A stretch of DNA of 64,000 nucleotides from Marsupella aquatica (Eukaryota; Marchantiophyta). Location of the stretch: NCBI GenBank assembly GCA_973895155.1, contig OZ316892.1, positions 16,244,001 to 16,308,000 on the forward strand. Direction: 5' to 3'. The translations under genes and the position numbers were made by a program. This document shows, piece after piece, positions 35,138 through 46,729 of this stretch (positions are counted from its first letter, which is position 1; every line of letters starts with the position of its first letter). The notes under the pieces were generated by a model. That model saw nothing but the letters and a program-made list of their open reading frames with translations. It had not been told where the DNA came from and did not search any database.

Positions 35138-38083
35138 TCCTGAAAGTTACTATTCTGGACTCAAGCTCAGACAAGAAGCTGAAGGATTTTGTACACACAG
35201 AGGACCAATTTCAAGTGGCTGAAATGGAGGAAGCACAACAAAGCAGACGTTTGGCTCGAATCAAATGGTTGGGGGAGGGAGATGAGCCCTCCAAATTTTA
35301 TTTTGCTACTATGAGAGATAAAAGGGCATGAGAAGCTATGAAGATTCTGGTGAAGGAAGACGGAAGCAAGGTTACGGATTTAGTTGAGATTCTGAAGGAG
35401 GCAGAGCGGCATTGTGAGAGGCTTTACTCACTGGCTGCCCCGGATAGAGAAGAGATGAGCATTCAGCTGACACAAAGAAGGAAATTACTGGAGCATACAC
35501 AGTTTGCAATGACAATTGCAGACTGAAAGATGCTGGAAGATTTGCCATCAAGAAAGGAAATCCAAGATGTAGTCTGGCTTCTCCTGTTTGACAAGACGCC
35601 TGGCCCAAATGGTTTGATAGTGGATGTTTTAGAGCATGTTGGGCTTTTTTGCAGAATGATACAATTGCAATGATCCAAGCCTTCTGGCTTTCTAGGGAGC
35701 TTGTGTCTGGAATTTGTGACGATCTGATCAAATTCATTCCAAAGAAGTTTGATAAACGATTTTTGAAGGACTAGAGGCCCCTTACAATGTTAACCACGAT
35801 ATACAAGATCATTGCCAAGCTTCCGGCCCTCAGATTGAAGATAATGCTTCCTAAGTTAATTAGCGCACAATAGACTGGATTTATTCCTGGCCGACACATC
35901 TTAGAGAATATCTTGGTGGCTTGGCTAACTTGTGACTGGGTTAGTAAGAGAAGAAAAGGCACGTTGTTTCTAAAATTGGATTTTGAAAAAGCCTTTGATG
36001 GGGTAAATCATGATTATATTTGGGATTCGATGCACCTATTAGGGATTCGATGCACCTATTAGGGATCCGGAGCCATTTTATTAGGCTGGTGAAGGCTTTG
36101 CTTAGGGGTGCAACCTCTAAGATACAAGTAAATGGTTTACTATCTAGATCTATTGGACTGAGCCTGGGGGTGCGGCAAGGATGCCCTTTGTCTCCTCAAC
36201 ACAACCCTTGATGGACTTTATGGATGCTGAATTATCTGCTGGATGTCTATGTGGTATTAGAATATCTGAGAATCTTACCATATGTTATAGATTGTTTGCG
36301 GATGACTTGGGGATTTTCATCCCTGCAAATGAGATGGATTTTCAGCAGGTCAGGAGTCTACTTGCTTGCTATGAGTCTGCTACAGGTGCAAGACTGAATC
36401 TATAGAAGTCAACGGTGATCCCATTTGCAATGGAGGAGATCCCTGCTTGGCTGACAACAACAGGGTGCAGGATCAATCGCAAAGGTGAGGTCCAGAAGTA
36501 CTTGGGCGCTTCGATGGGATGGGGGCTAAAACCAAATCAACTTCACTCATTCTGTCTAGACAAGATTGGAACACGGCTATCGTCTTGGGCGTCAAAGTTT
36601 CTGTCCTTTACAGGTCAAACTGTTTTGGTTCGCCATGTACTGCAGGCTATCCCCATCTACCACATGATGTTACTGAGATCTTTTGAGGGACTTGCTAAGA
36701 AGATGATTGCATTATGTCATGATTTTCTGTGGGGCTATAATGCGGAGGGCGGTAAGAAGATTCCATTGGTAGCCTGGAAACAAATGGCTAAACCTCAAGC
36801 TGAGGGAGGCCTTGGATTCAAAGATTTCCATAGTCACTCAGATGCACTCTTATGCCAGTGGTTTACAAAAGCCTTGGATGACCCCAAATGGGAATGGGCT
36901 AAACTACTGGATGCTAACCTGAAGCTCGCTGGCTGGATGAATTACAAAGTGCTGAGAAGGAATCAATACTCCTTTCAAGACAAGATACTACTCTGTTCTC
37001 CTAGATCCTTGGGTGGAGTACCATACACTGGGGGTCTGTGGAGGGTTGGATATGCCTAAGTAGGGCATTTTTATCCTTTGTCCCCAAGATGAGGGGGTTT
37101 TGGGGACGGTGGTCAATGGAGGACTCGCTTCGCTGTGTGAGAGGATTTCACTCCCTTCCTAACGGGGGCATCTTGGAAGTTGCCAATCTGTGCGGCAGAT
37201 TGGGTGTTTGAGCCATAGGAGATCTTTGGGATGTTGAGAGGAATGGTTGGCATGATCTTTCTGGACGTCTCTTGCTGATCAGGGGCCTCGACGCTCCGGC
37301 TCTAGCCCAGGGCACTGAGTTTCTTGCCCTGATTTCCAGGGCACAAGACTGCTGCTCGGATATGGGCCTCTGTGCTGATGAGTGGCGCTGGGAAGACAAA
37401 CTGGAGCCTCAAAAGGCCTTTAAATTGGAGAATTACAGATCATACCAGTTCCTTAGACCAGCAATGCTAGATGTGATGGCGCTCAATTGGTGTTGGGGAA
37501 TGGCGAGGACTGTGGAAGAATGGTCGAGCGGATGGACTCAACCGTGGGAATCTGAATTATCTATGCAAGGAAAAACCTTCATCTAGAGGGTGATTGCTCG
37601 GGGTCTATTCACTGGGGAACATGCTCTTAAGATTGAACAAGACGTTTGGGACTGCAATCTTTGTGTGGGAGTGATTGAATTTATCCCTCATCTCTTCTGG
37701 GAGTGCATTCATGCTGGCAGAGGTTGGACTCTTGTCCAACAGTGTTTCCAAGGTTTGCTGCTTTTTTTAATACTGGGCTGTGTGGACTCCTAGAGGTGAC
37801 AGCTAGCAGGGAAGTGATACACTCTCTCAGGTGGTTGCTCATTTTTCAGGTTCTCTGGACCCTTTGGGTTGGGAGAAATGAACACATGTTTGGTGTAGGA
37901 GGTCGCCGGAAACTGGACATGATTTCTATGTTGTCAAAGGTGGCAGATCACATCCGTGGTGTTTGCGACAGTCTTAAGGCTGGTAGGCGCCTCACTCGGC
38001 TTCTTGGTGCCCTGGAGAACATTAAGGCTAAACGATTAGAGTGGATTAGAAAGGGTAATCCCTGCTGTATTGTGAGCCCGTAA
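35138..38083 (+). pseudogene. LINE-2 ORF2, part downstream of CACTA-1: reverse transcriptase and zf-RVT
   Basis: It continues the LINE-2 frame from 18387: 'LKVTILDSSSDKKLKDFVHT', 'ARIKWLGEGDEPSKFYFATM'. Reverse transcriptase follows ('FLKLDFEKAFDGV', 'LGVRQGCPLSPQ', catalytic 'YRLFADDLG' near 36290), then a thumb-like region ('VLVRHVLQAIPIYHMMLLRS') and zf-RVT at 37570-37740 ('CNLCVGVIEFIPHLFWEC'). Breaks include TGA codons (35328, 35524), TAG codons (35773, 36403, 37584), a 20-bp tandem duplication at 36022-36061 and further shifts. It shares perhaps two thirds of its residues with LINE-1 by eye, so it is a related but distinct subfamily. Confidence 0.8.
36022..36061. repeat. 20-bp tandem duplication in LINE-2 reverse transcriptase
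   Basis: GGGATTCGATGCACCTATTA occurs twice back to back. LINE-1 has one copy of the equivalent sequence. Because 20 is not a multiple of three, the duplication shifts the frame. Confidence 0.85.
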
Positions 38084-38290
38084 CAATTAGAGTGGATTGG
38101 AAAGGGTAATCCCTGCTGTATTGTGAGCCTGTAGGCTGTGTGGTTGCTGTGAGCTCTTTGGGCTTTCTTTTGCGGTTGTGGTAGAAAGGGATAGATTACT
38201 GTTTGTCCCCTAGGCTGTGTGGTTGTTGTGAGCCCTTTGGGCTTTCCTTTGTGGTGGTAGTGAGAGGGATGGATTAATGTTGGCCCCCTC
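38034..38290. repeat. Two tandem duplications in the LINE-2 3' region
   Basis: A block of about 50 bp around ATTAGAGTGGATTAGAAAGG is repeated with period about 50 (38034 and 38084). A second block starting GGCTGTGTGGTTGCTGTGAG is repeated with period about 79 (38132 and 38211). Confidence 0.7.
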
Positions 38291-38515
38291 TGGTACTTGA
38301 CTTACCTGTATTAGGTTGCTCTGACTTAGGTGGCCTTTCTGGTCCGGCTCGGGGCTCAAAATGCTGTTATGTCTGTTTATTGTTGGGCTTGTTGCCCCCT
38401 CTTTGTGTTTCTGGCCCCCTCTTTGTGTTTTTGGCCTGCCTGGCTCCCCCTCATCCATGGGGTTTTTGCGGAATTATATATAAATTTCTTAAAAATTTAC
38501 AGAAAAAAAATAATT
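38291..38515 (+). other. LINE-2 3' end
   Basis: Noncoding. It contains a direct repeat CCCCCTCTTTGTGTTTCTGG/CCCCCTCTTTGTGTTTTTGG and ends in an A-rich tail (CAGAAAAAAAATAAT, about 38500-38514). It resembles the LINE-1 3' end, including a CATGGGGTTTTTGCGG / CGTGGGTTTTCGCGGG element before the tail. Confidence 0.55.
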
Positions 38516-38990
38516 TGTGATACAATACGCATCACAATTCATGAATCAGAACACATCGCAACATACACTTGCAATCTTTATGTCTTTGCAATGCTCTCTG
38601 AAACTAAATGTATTGCAATATTTTTTCTAAAGCAATGACCATTTAACACTTAAATAGCAATAACTCTCGCTTTGCAAATACATTGCAATGCGGCGCGCAT
38701 ACAACATGTTGCAACGTTCTTGATATCTCAAACAATTTTGCAATAATAAAATACTCACAAATTAGCGATATCGAGGGTATGGCTAACTTGTGATTCCGGT
38801 AGTCTCACAAATACTTGGCTTGTCAAGGGTCTCATTTTGTGAACATTTTTGTTTCACAAAGTTGAGAACCTGTGTGTTCAGAAAATTGCGATGAGTTGGT
38901 AATGGAAAGTAGCGAGTGTATCAATATTGCAAAGTTAGCGATGAGTTTGCATCGTTCAGGGTTTCTCAAAATATTATGAGTGCTTCAAAG
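38516..38990. other. A/T-rich stretch with repeated TTGCAA/ATTGCAAT motifs
   Basis: There are many TTGCAAT, ATTGCAA or TTGCAAC motifs between 38570 and 38760 and again near 38930. Such clustering resembles the subterminal repeats of CACTA-like elements. This may be the 3' end of the tnp2 relic to the right, but no TIR was found. Confidence 0.35.
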
Positions 38991-39590
38991 ACGTGGAAAA
39001 GGAATGGGATTGGGGAGGGAGGGTAAAGGAGGGAGGATAAATGTAGTTTTAGGGAGGGACAATGAAAAGAAGGAGGGGGAAGGGAATGGGGCTAGGAGGG
39101 ACAAGGAAAGGAGGGATCCGGGAGGGAGGATACAGGTTTAGGGGGCACAAGGAAATGAGGGAGGAGGAAGGGTATGTACATATAGTTTTAGGGAGGGACA
39201 ATAAAAGGCAGGAGGAACTGTATGTATGTATAGTTTTAGGGAGGATATTGATTTAGAGAGGGACAGGGAAAGGAGGGAGGGTATTAGTTTAGAGAGGGAC
39301 AAGGAAATGATCGAGGGAGGTTTAAGGGTATAGGTTTAGAAGGGAGGAGAGAAGCTAGGTTGTATAGGTAAGAGTGGGGGACAGGGCTGGAAAGTAAGGA
39401 AAACATGAAGGGCATGTATAGGGTTGAAATAGAAAGGGGTTGGGACAAGGAGAGGAAGGAGGAAGGAGGGTTTAATAAGAGGGACACACAAGGAAAGAAA
39501 GGAGGAGGGAGGTGGGTACAAGTAATAAGGAGAAAGACTAGGGGGATTAGGAAAGCAGGGAGGCCGGATGGAGGACTACAAGCAACATGA
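38990..39590. repeat. Purine-rich low-complexity tract
   Basis: About 600 bp with the + strand strongly A/G-biased and built from AGGGAGG, GGACAAGGAAAGGAGGGA and AGTTTTAGGGAGG units. ORFs on either strand here are by-products of composition. Confidence 0.8.
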
Positions 39591-39799
39591 GTTTTCTTTG
39601 CATAAAGTCTACCAAAAGGTGTGGTGAGTGTGGGGTAGGGATGGGAGATATAGAAAAACAACATTTGAAAATGATATACTTACAAAACATAAGTTTATTG
39701 ATAATTGAGAAGCACATATTTCTCCATATTACCAAGAAGAGAAATCCTCATATGATCAAATCTAACTATACATCCGTTTAGCTATATATCCGTGTAACT

Positions 39800-40937
39800 A
39801 TATATGTACATAACTATATATCCACAAACACATACCCCTCAAACTTGGTCCTCATCATCTTCAAGTTGGGACACAACCAGAATATCAGGCTTGTCCCCAA
39901 CAATTTAACGAGACCATGGCACATATGTGATGACAAGTGACCATTCCTTTGGGTTTGGGGGGTATGGAATATAGAAACATTGTTCCACGTACATGACTTG
40001 GAAAAGTGAACGGCTCTGATGTTTGCCAATGAGATGGATGGAAACTAGTGGCAGACATCTTCAGCCGTGTAAATCCACACTCATCTTGAAACACAGTAGG
40101 ATTGTTACCTGCAAGGTTCACTTTGAACCACTTGCACTTGAAGACATACTCCTCTACCTTTCCATAATGTGACACAATATCTCAAATAATATTCATGTCA
40201 TGGCGACTGCTGTAGGAATCTTGAGAGAATTGTCCTTGAACTCCACAATCAAAGGTACAACCCCTCTTCTCATCAAGCAAAGAAAATCCTAAAATCCATC
40301 AAACCATAAGGAGTTACACAAAAATAGACACAAACACATAACAATTAATAGAACACACCAATAATTTGCCTCTTCAACATATGTGCCTATATTACAAATG
40401 AATTAAATTAAACCAAGTGACCCAAATAAAAGGTTACTAAGGTAGATGGAGATCACCTGAAATGTCTTCCTTGTGTCCACATTGCTGTCCTTGTTGTAAC
40501 CACTCTCAAGGGACCATGAACAATGGTATGAACATCATTTGTGATAGCTGGAAAATATAATACACAGGCTTCTCCCCTAACCACCACCTCAACTAACTTC
40601 TCCTTCATATAGTCAATGTACTTTGGAAAGATCCTTGGTCTTGTGCTGTTACTTTTGGCATCCTCATAGAAATCCCTCCATTCTTCCATGATAGTGCTGC
40701 TACTCAACATGAATGTGGTCATTTGTTTCACCTCCACTGGTGTCAACATGCGGGTTTTCCTAGCAGTTAAACAATCCTCTTCATCTTCCCTCTCCTCTAC
40801 CCAAGGGGTATGACATGCGTGATAGTAAATAGGAAACACGTTTACTGGTACTAGCGAAAATTTACTGTTACCAGAAAAATGACAATGTAAAAATATTTCC
40901 TAAAAAATCACATTTTCCAAAAAACAAAATTGCCAAC
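39800..40937 (-). pseudogene. Decayed tnp2 gene, C-terminal part (DUF4216)
   Basis: Minus-strand fragments give 'MTTFMLSSSTIMEEWRDFYE' (40453-40839) and a DUF4216-like block ('YGKVEEYVFKCKWFKVNL', 'FQDECGFTRLKM', 'EPFTFPSHVRGTMFLY', 39885-40175). This is the order expected after the DUF4218 part at 46730-47640, with a copia element inserted between. Many stops and shifts show an old relic. Confidence 0.65.
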
Positions 40938-41095
40938 TGTTCTACTCCAAAGATTACACCAACATCAATATCTCTTCTATTAGGGATGAAAGCCTTTATG
41001 TGTTACATGATGAGGCGGTTAAGTAACTACCTTAACCTCTAAGTATTAGGGTGTAATGTAATGATCACTTACAGTTTAATCTACATGTCATAACA
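40938..41095 (-). repeat. Copia 3' LTR
   Basis: 158 bp, TG...CA, nearly identical to 46572-46729. Confidence 0.9.
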
Positions 41096-41106
41096 CTCCC
41101 CCTTGG
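41096..41106 (-). promoter_or_regulatory. Copia polypurine tract
   Basis: Minus strand CCAAGGGGGAG directly adjacent to the 3' LTR, as required for plus-strand priming. Confidence 0.75.
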
Positions 41107-41599
41107 TTATTTTATTGGGGTATAAAAGAACCAATCTATGTAGAGTCTAAATGTAAGTGTAAGATTAAACCCTAGTTTAGTATGGCCTCATTAAAACCTT
41201 TCTGCTTTCTTCCAAAGGAAAGAGTGCCACTACTTACATGTCATAGGGTAATCATGGAGTAAATGCTCTTCAGTAGAGTTTAATGTAAATGATAACTCTA
41301 AATGTAATGAAGTGTCAGGTGTAAGGGTGTATGTAAAATGGTGTAGGTTATTGTAATGTATTACTCGAAAGTAAATTGTCTATAACTTTGCTGATTTTTA
41401 TCTTAGTCTTGTCTCGTTTTGCACCGTTTCTGTATTCTCTCATCGATTTTGAACACTGTTCCTCAGTGTGTTCCGATCTATCGTTCCTTGGTCGTGATGG
41501 TCAGCGTTCGGATGGGCTTCATAATTTTCTAGGGTTAGGCTATCAAAATTTAGTAATTTGTGGTCTGTAGTAAAGTGGAGAGTCGCCGCATTTCGATGC

Positions 41600-43352
41600 C
41601 CGCCGTGTGATCTTTGTGGAGAGATGGTGGAAGCGGTTTCGTAAAAAGATCTGCTCGGTTTTCTTTACTCGGTATCCACTGAACCTGAATCTTGTCACCA
41701 TGTTGTTCATGCGTGAAGAAAAACTTAGGCGCAATGTGTTTAATCCTGTCACCTTTTATGAAGCCCTGAGTGATCTGGTTGACACAAGGTTGATTATCCT
41801 CATAAATAATCGTTGGTGAATTCAGGATTGGACGACCTGTGTTCTTGCTTATGTGGTCGATAAGTTGTCTCAGCCACAGGCATTCATGACTCGCTTCATA
41901 AAGTGCAATTATTTATGCGTGGTTAGATGATGTAGTCGTAAGGGTCTATTTCAAACTCCTCCAAGATATGGCTGTGCTCCCTTGAAGGAATACGTAGCCT
42001 GTCTAAGATTTGGCATCGTCGGGATCGGAAAGATATCCGGCATCTGCAAATCCTGTGAGTTCAAGTTTTGCGTTGTGTGGGAAAAACAGTCCCAAGTCTG
42101 CTGTTTCGTGTAAGTATCAAAAAACTCTTTTGATTCCGTTCCAATGTCTTATTGTTGGTTGGGAGCTGTGGCGCGCTAGGAGGTTGATTGAAAACAAAAT
42201 GTCGGGGCGCATCTGGTTAGCCAAGTACATGAGTGCTCTGATTGCAGAGAGGTAAGGTTTCTCCAATCCAAGTGTTTGTTCTTCTTCTGTTTGCTTCTTG
42301 AAAGTGTCTTTATTGGGATCGAGTGATCTCAGTTCCATCGGAGTGCTCACAGGGTGAGAGTTGTCCATGTTGAACTATTTTAATATCTTCTTGGTGTAGG
42401 TCGCCTGATGAATCAGTATGCCACCTTGCACATAATCAAACTGAAGGCCAAGACAGTATTTGGGTTCACCAAGATCCCTCATTTGAAATGTGCTTTTCAA
42501 ATTTTTGATTGTCTCTTTAGTTATATAATAGGAGTACCAAAAATGTTAATGTCGTCTACGTAAATAGCGCGCGACAATGATATATTCAGTTCCTTGTTTT
42601 AAAAATAGACAAGGAGCAATATTGTCATTCACAAAGTCGAGTGCTAACATCTATGCCCGGAACGTTTTGTACCAGGTTCGACCACTCTGCTTAAGTCCAT
42701 ACATTGAGCGTAAAGCTTGTACTGCATATTCTTTTCTCATCGTCTGCATAGCAGATCGCGATTTATAAGTTCTTGTATGTCTATGATTTTCTTGGAATGC
42801 ACTCTGCCGTTGTTGGTTATTTAGAACTGAAGGTTCATTCTGTTTTGCATGCTTAGGAAGATACTTTGTAGGAGTTCTTCGTGTTGTCCCAAGTTGTAGA
42901 TCATGGGATATGGTACCATTTCTCTCCCCCTGAATATGAAAGTTCATTCTTGTGATTAACTCATGAGGGGCTTTCATGTATATAGTGGTGTCAAGTATGT
43001 CGTATAGATAGGCTGTCACCACGTCCAGGATGTGAAGCATCAACTTATGAGCAAGTGCGAAGGAGATCATGTATCTGTAGGTGATGGAATCCATTACTGG
43101 TGAATATGTAAGGTCAAAATCTCTTCCTAGTATCTGAGTATAGCCCTTTGCTTCCAGGCGGACCTTATATCGTATGACCTCTCCCTGTGCATTTCTTTTC
43201 TTTGTAAATATAAACTTGTATCCAGTAAGTTGTGTGTGAAGTGGTGCAGGAATGATAGGTCCAAAAACTTCTCTTTGAATGAGTGAGTCTAACTTAGAGT
43301 TAATAGCTATTTCCCATTGAGGCCAATCGCTTCGCGATTGTGCTTCTTTCAC
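41600..43352 (-). pseudogene. Copia reverse transcriptase and RNase H
   Basis: RVT_2-type reverse transcriptase at 43352-42650 ('FGPIIPAPLHTQLTGYKFIF', 'VRLEAKGYTQ', 'DVVTAYLYDILDTTIYMKAP'). A connection region follows at 42368-42117 ('PYLSAIRALMYLANQMRPDI', 'LARHSSQPTIRHWNGIK'). RNase H follows near 42060-41800 ('LTGFADAGYLSDPDDAKS', 'TSSNHA' before a stop). In-frame stops in RNase H replace residues that are usually Gln, Lys or Glu. Confidence 0.8.
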
Positions 43353-43899
43353 TGATAGTGGGTCCGATATCTCGTTTGTGATGTCTTGTGCGATTGCATA
43401 CTAGGCAAAAATATCATCTATTATTGTATTGTGTCTATGCCATATTCTGCCAGTATGCATGTAATTTATTGTAATTTCCTCATTTTCAACAGTCGTTGTG
43501 GGTAGTAGGGCAGTGTGTACCACAGGTATTGATGTATTTACTGTGTTAGTCTATGATCTTCTTTGTCGAGGTTGATTGTCTCATGAACTTGGTGGTCGAC
43601 CTCGCTTAGCTCATGGAGCTGCTTCTGAAGCTAATTGGCTTGGTGCAACTATCTGGGCAGGTACATTTCCTGCCTCTGTATTCGAACGTGTGACAGCTGC
43701 TGCATCATTAAATGCATCAGGTAGCTTCTCGAGCATCTGGTGAAGATGGATAACTCGTCTTACTTCATCATGCTGCTTGTTTGGTCCATGGATCATTTTG
43801 AAATGGATTTGGAGATTGCCATTGTATGATCTGTGTCTTTGATGTAGTCTCGATGTTTTTTGGATTTGTTAGTCGAGGGAACACATCCTCAAAAAATTG

Positions 43900-44852
43900 C
43901 AGTCTATAAATCTGGCCTTAAATACATCTGTTGTTGTCGGTTCAAGAAAACGTATAATTGATGGTGAGTCATATCCTATATATATTCCTCTTTGTCTTTG
44001 GGGTCCCATTTTGGTTTGTTTAGGACCCATGATCGCAACAAGGACCAAACATCCAAATGTTCAACGATGTGAGATGTTTGGTGGAAGTCCAAATGCCAAG
44101 TAATGTGGGGTATGTGAATTGAATGCAGATGGTCGGTATTTTAGCAATGACGCAACATGTAGGATTGCATGGCCCCAGGCTGTAATTGGTAGTTGGGTTT
44201 GCATAAGCAAGGGCCTAGCAATTAGCTGTAGTCTTTTGATTAATGACTCTGCTATTCCATTCTGGAAATGAACATGGGGAACTGGGTACTCGGTGTCTAT
44301 GCCGGCTGTCTCACAGAAATCATCAAAAGTCTTCGAGGTGAATTCCCCTGCATTGTCTACCGTTAATGTTTTAATTGGGTTATCAGGAAACTGTGATTTC
44401 AGCTTCAAAATATGTGATAGTATTCAAGGAAAGACTAAGTTTCTTGTTGATAGCAAAGAAACCTGAGACCATTTTGATGAGGCATCAATAATGGCAAGGA
44501 AAAACCTGAAGGGGCCTAAAGGTGGGTCTATCGGTCCGCATACATTGGCATGGATTCTTTCAAGGAACCTTGGTATTACATGTGTAGTTTTTGATACTGC
44601 AGGTCTGATTATTAGTTTGCCTTGAGCGCAAGCCAGGCATGGTTGTTTCAACGTGGAAGGGTGTACTCCCCTAGGTATTCCTACGGTGTCCCGGATTATA
44701 TGATGATACATCGTAGTACCGGGGTGCCCGAGTCGATTATGCCATGTCTCTGTTAATGTGGGAACTGATCTTTCAGTGTGGAATGCTTGTATTTTTGTAA
44801 TATATAAGCCTAGGGGGGAAATCGGTAAGATCTCCCTTATTTGCATTCCCAT
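43900..44852 (-). pseudogene. Copia GAG-pre-integrase and integrase
   Basis: 'ETWHNRLGHPGTTMYHHIIR' and 'CLACAQGKL' form the HHCC-like GAG-pre-integrase region. 'HANVCGPIDPPLGPFRFFLA' begins the integrase core, which continues with 'TLTVDNAGEFTSKTFDDFCE' and 'SVPHVHFQNGIAESLIKR'-type sequence at 44408-44061. The catalytic D,D,E context is partly kept, but frame breaks near 44415 and 43900 inactivate it. Confidence 0.8.
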
Positions 44853-44863
44853 GTTTGTCTTTT

Positions 44864-46200
44864 CTAGTATCTGGAGGACTTCCCCTTTTCGGTTTTGTTT
44901 GTATGTATATGAAGTTGGTTGGTTGTGATGTCTTTGAAACTGACCAAGTTTTGTGTGGCCTTGGGTGCATAAATGGCGGAGCGGATATGAATGACTGTCC
45001 CTCCTGGGAATCTGACGGTGGCTGGGCCATTTCCTTCCTCGATTTGATTCTGACCTGTTATCGTTGTAATTTCTCTATTTGACTGGGAAATTTCTTTGAA
45101 GAATTGCCTTGACCAAAGGATCAAATGGGAAGTTCCACTATCAATGATGCAGTCAAAGGGATCTGAGTTGTACGTAATCTCAGATTCGTGATGGGCTGTG
45201 TGAGCTTCAGGCATATCTGTGTCTATGATATATGCATTTACACTCTCTGGTATTTCCATATAATTCCCTTGTGCCTCTGGTGTTTGCTTGTTTAAGCTTT
45301 CTTTATAGAGCTTAACTAGATGTGCTGCTGCTCTGCATGTCTTTTGGATGTGTCCCTTTGTGCCACAGCGAAAACAGAAGAGTGGAGTAAACTTATCTCA
45401 TCTCTGGTGTTGTGTTCCTCGGCCAGAGCTTCGTCCTCAAAAACCATTTCTATTTCTAGGTTCTTGTGCTGCTTCATTAAATTCAGTCTGGCCTCTTCCA
45501 CGGCCTCCGTAGCGACCTCGTACAAATGGTCGGCCTCTACTCCCCCTGAAGCTCCCACGACCGCGTCCCCTCTATCTATTTGCTGGCTCATATAGGTGGG
45601 TCTCCGGTGTGGGTGGTAGTGGTGCGGTTCCTGGTGGCCTCACCTTTGCATTCTGCATCAATAACATTTGGTGCTTCTCCGCGAGTAACATATGTGAGAT
45701 TAGCTGTGAATATCTGGTAAAGTTCATGTTACGATACTGGGATGCCAATACCAGGTTGGTAACATGAAATGTAGATAAAGTCTTTTCGATTTGTTCAGTA
45801 TCATCTACTGGGCTGCCGCAAACTGCCAGTTGTGAAGTTATTCTAAATAATTCACTGTTATAATTTGCAATTGTTGTGTGATCTTGTACTCGCAGATTAA
45901 TCTAGTCATGGTGGGCTGTAGGGAGGGAGATGGTGCGCATATGATCGAATCTCAGTTGTAGTTCTTCCCATAGGATACGAGGATTATAGTGATTTAAGTA
46001 CTGAGTCTTAAGTGGCTCGGCTAGATGATGTCTTATAAGAATCAGAGAGCTCTAGCTTTTTGTTGGAGGGTGGGGCCTGCATCTGTCAATATCGTATCTT
46101 GTAAATCTTTGGACGCGAGATGTGCTTCAATGTCCAATGACCAAGATAGATAATTAAGTCCATCTATTGACAGTGCTTGGAAATGCAATTTCTCCATGGA
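44864..46200 (-). pseudogene. Copia gag and protease
   Basis: The minus strand encodes a gag core (about 46200-45650), a CCHC-like knuckle ('CFRCGTKGHIQKTCRAAAHL', about 45370-45320) and an aspartic protease with 'IIDSGTSHLI' near 45125 followed by 'AIYAPKATQNLVSFKDI'. The gag part is broken by several stops. The order gag-protease-integrase is normal for Ty1/copia. Confidence 0.7.
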
Positions 46201-46555
46201 ATTCATTGGATGAAATTTCATTTGTGGATGATAGGTCGTATCCTTTCAGTTTCCGTCGGGAAGTGTTACAAATAAGAAGTAATTTGTAATCTGTTTGCGA
46301 TTAAAAAATGCATGTAAGGGTGATTGAATCCCTTGCCTTGTTGCACGTGCTTTATCAGATTGCTATCGTCTTTGAGGCTCGGATCTGCAAATTTCTCGTG
46401 GGTGGGATTGCTTTGGATTGAATTCGCCTTCCTTGATTCTTGTGATCCATTTTAATGAATCCCTCGTAACCTGATCGACCGCAAATCTTTGGACTTGATC
46501 AATCAAAATGAATTGGATTCGCTACCATCTCCAAAAAATCTAATGCCCTCCACCA

Positions 46556-46571
46556 GCTCGTGCTGATAACG
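46556..46571 (-). promoter_or_regulatory. Copia primer-binding site
   Basis: The + strand reads GCTCGTGCTGATAACG just inside the 5' LTR. It looks like an anticodon arm of a tRNA-Ile (TCGTGCTGATAACG) rather than a tRNA 3' end, suggesting priming by a tRNA fragment. The tRNA identity is from memory and unchecked. Confidence 0.5.
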
Positions 46572-46729
46572 TGTTCTACTCCAAAGATTACACCAACATC
46601 AATATCTCTTCTATTAGGGATGAAAGCCTTTATGTGTTACATGATGAGGCGGTTAAGTAACTACCTTAACCTCTAAGTATTAGGGTGTAATGTAATGATC
46701 ACTTACAGTGTAATCTACATGTCATAACA
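46572..46729 (-). repeat. Copia 5' LTR
   Basis: 158 bp, partner of 40938-41095. Confidence 0.9.

Larger units (their letters stand above)
40938..46729 (-). mobile_element. Ty1/copia retrotransposon (5.8 kb) with 158-bp LTRs
   Basis: The LTRs (40938-41095 and 46572-46729) begin TGTTCTACTCC, end CATAACA and differ at one position (ACAGTTTAAT/ACAGTGTAAT). Flanks CCAAC and CCGAC fit a 5-bp target duplication with one substitution. In minus orientation the 5' LTR is the right one. A polypurine tract (CCAAGGGGGAG) abuts the 3' LTR and a CGTTATCAGCACGAGC-type primer-binding site abuts the 5' LTR. Domains run gag, protease, integrase, reverse transcriptase, RNase H, the copia order. All are interrupted by stops or shifts. 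It is inserted in the tnp2 relic. Confidence 0.9.

Noticed and set aside
39284-39664. A 126-residue Pro/Leu/Ser-rich frame on the minus strand
   Set aside because: It is a by-product of the purine-rich tract, which gives long stop-free but low-complexity frames.
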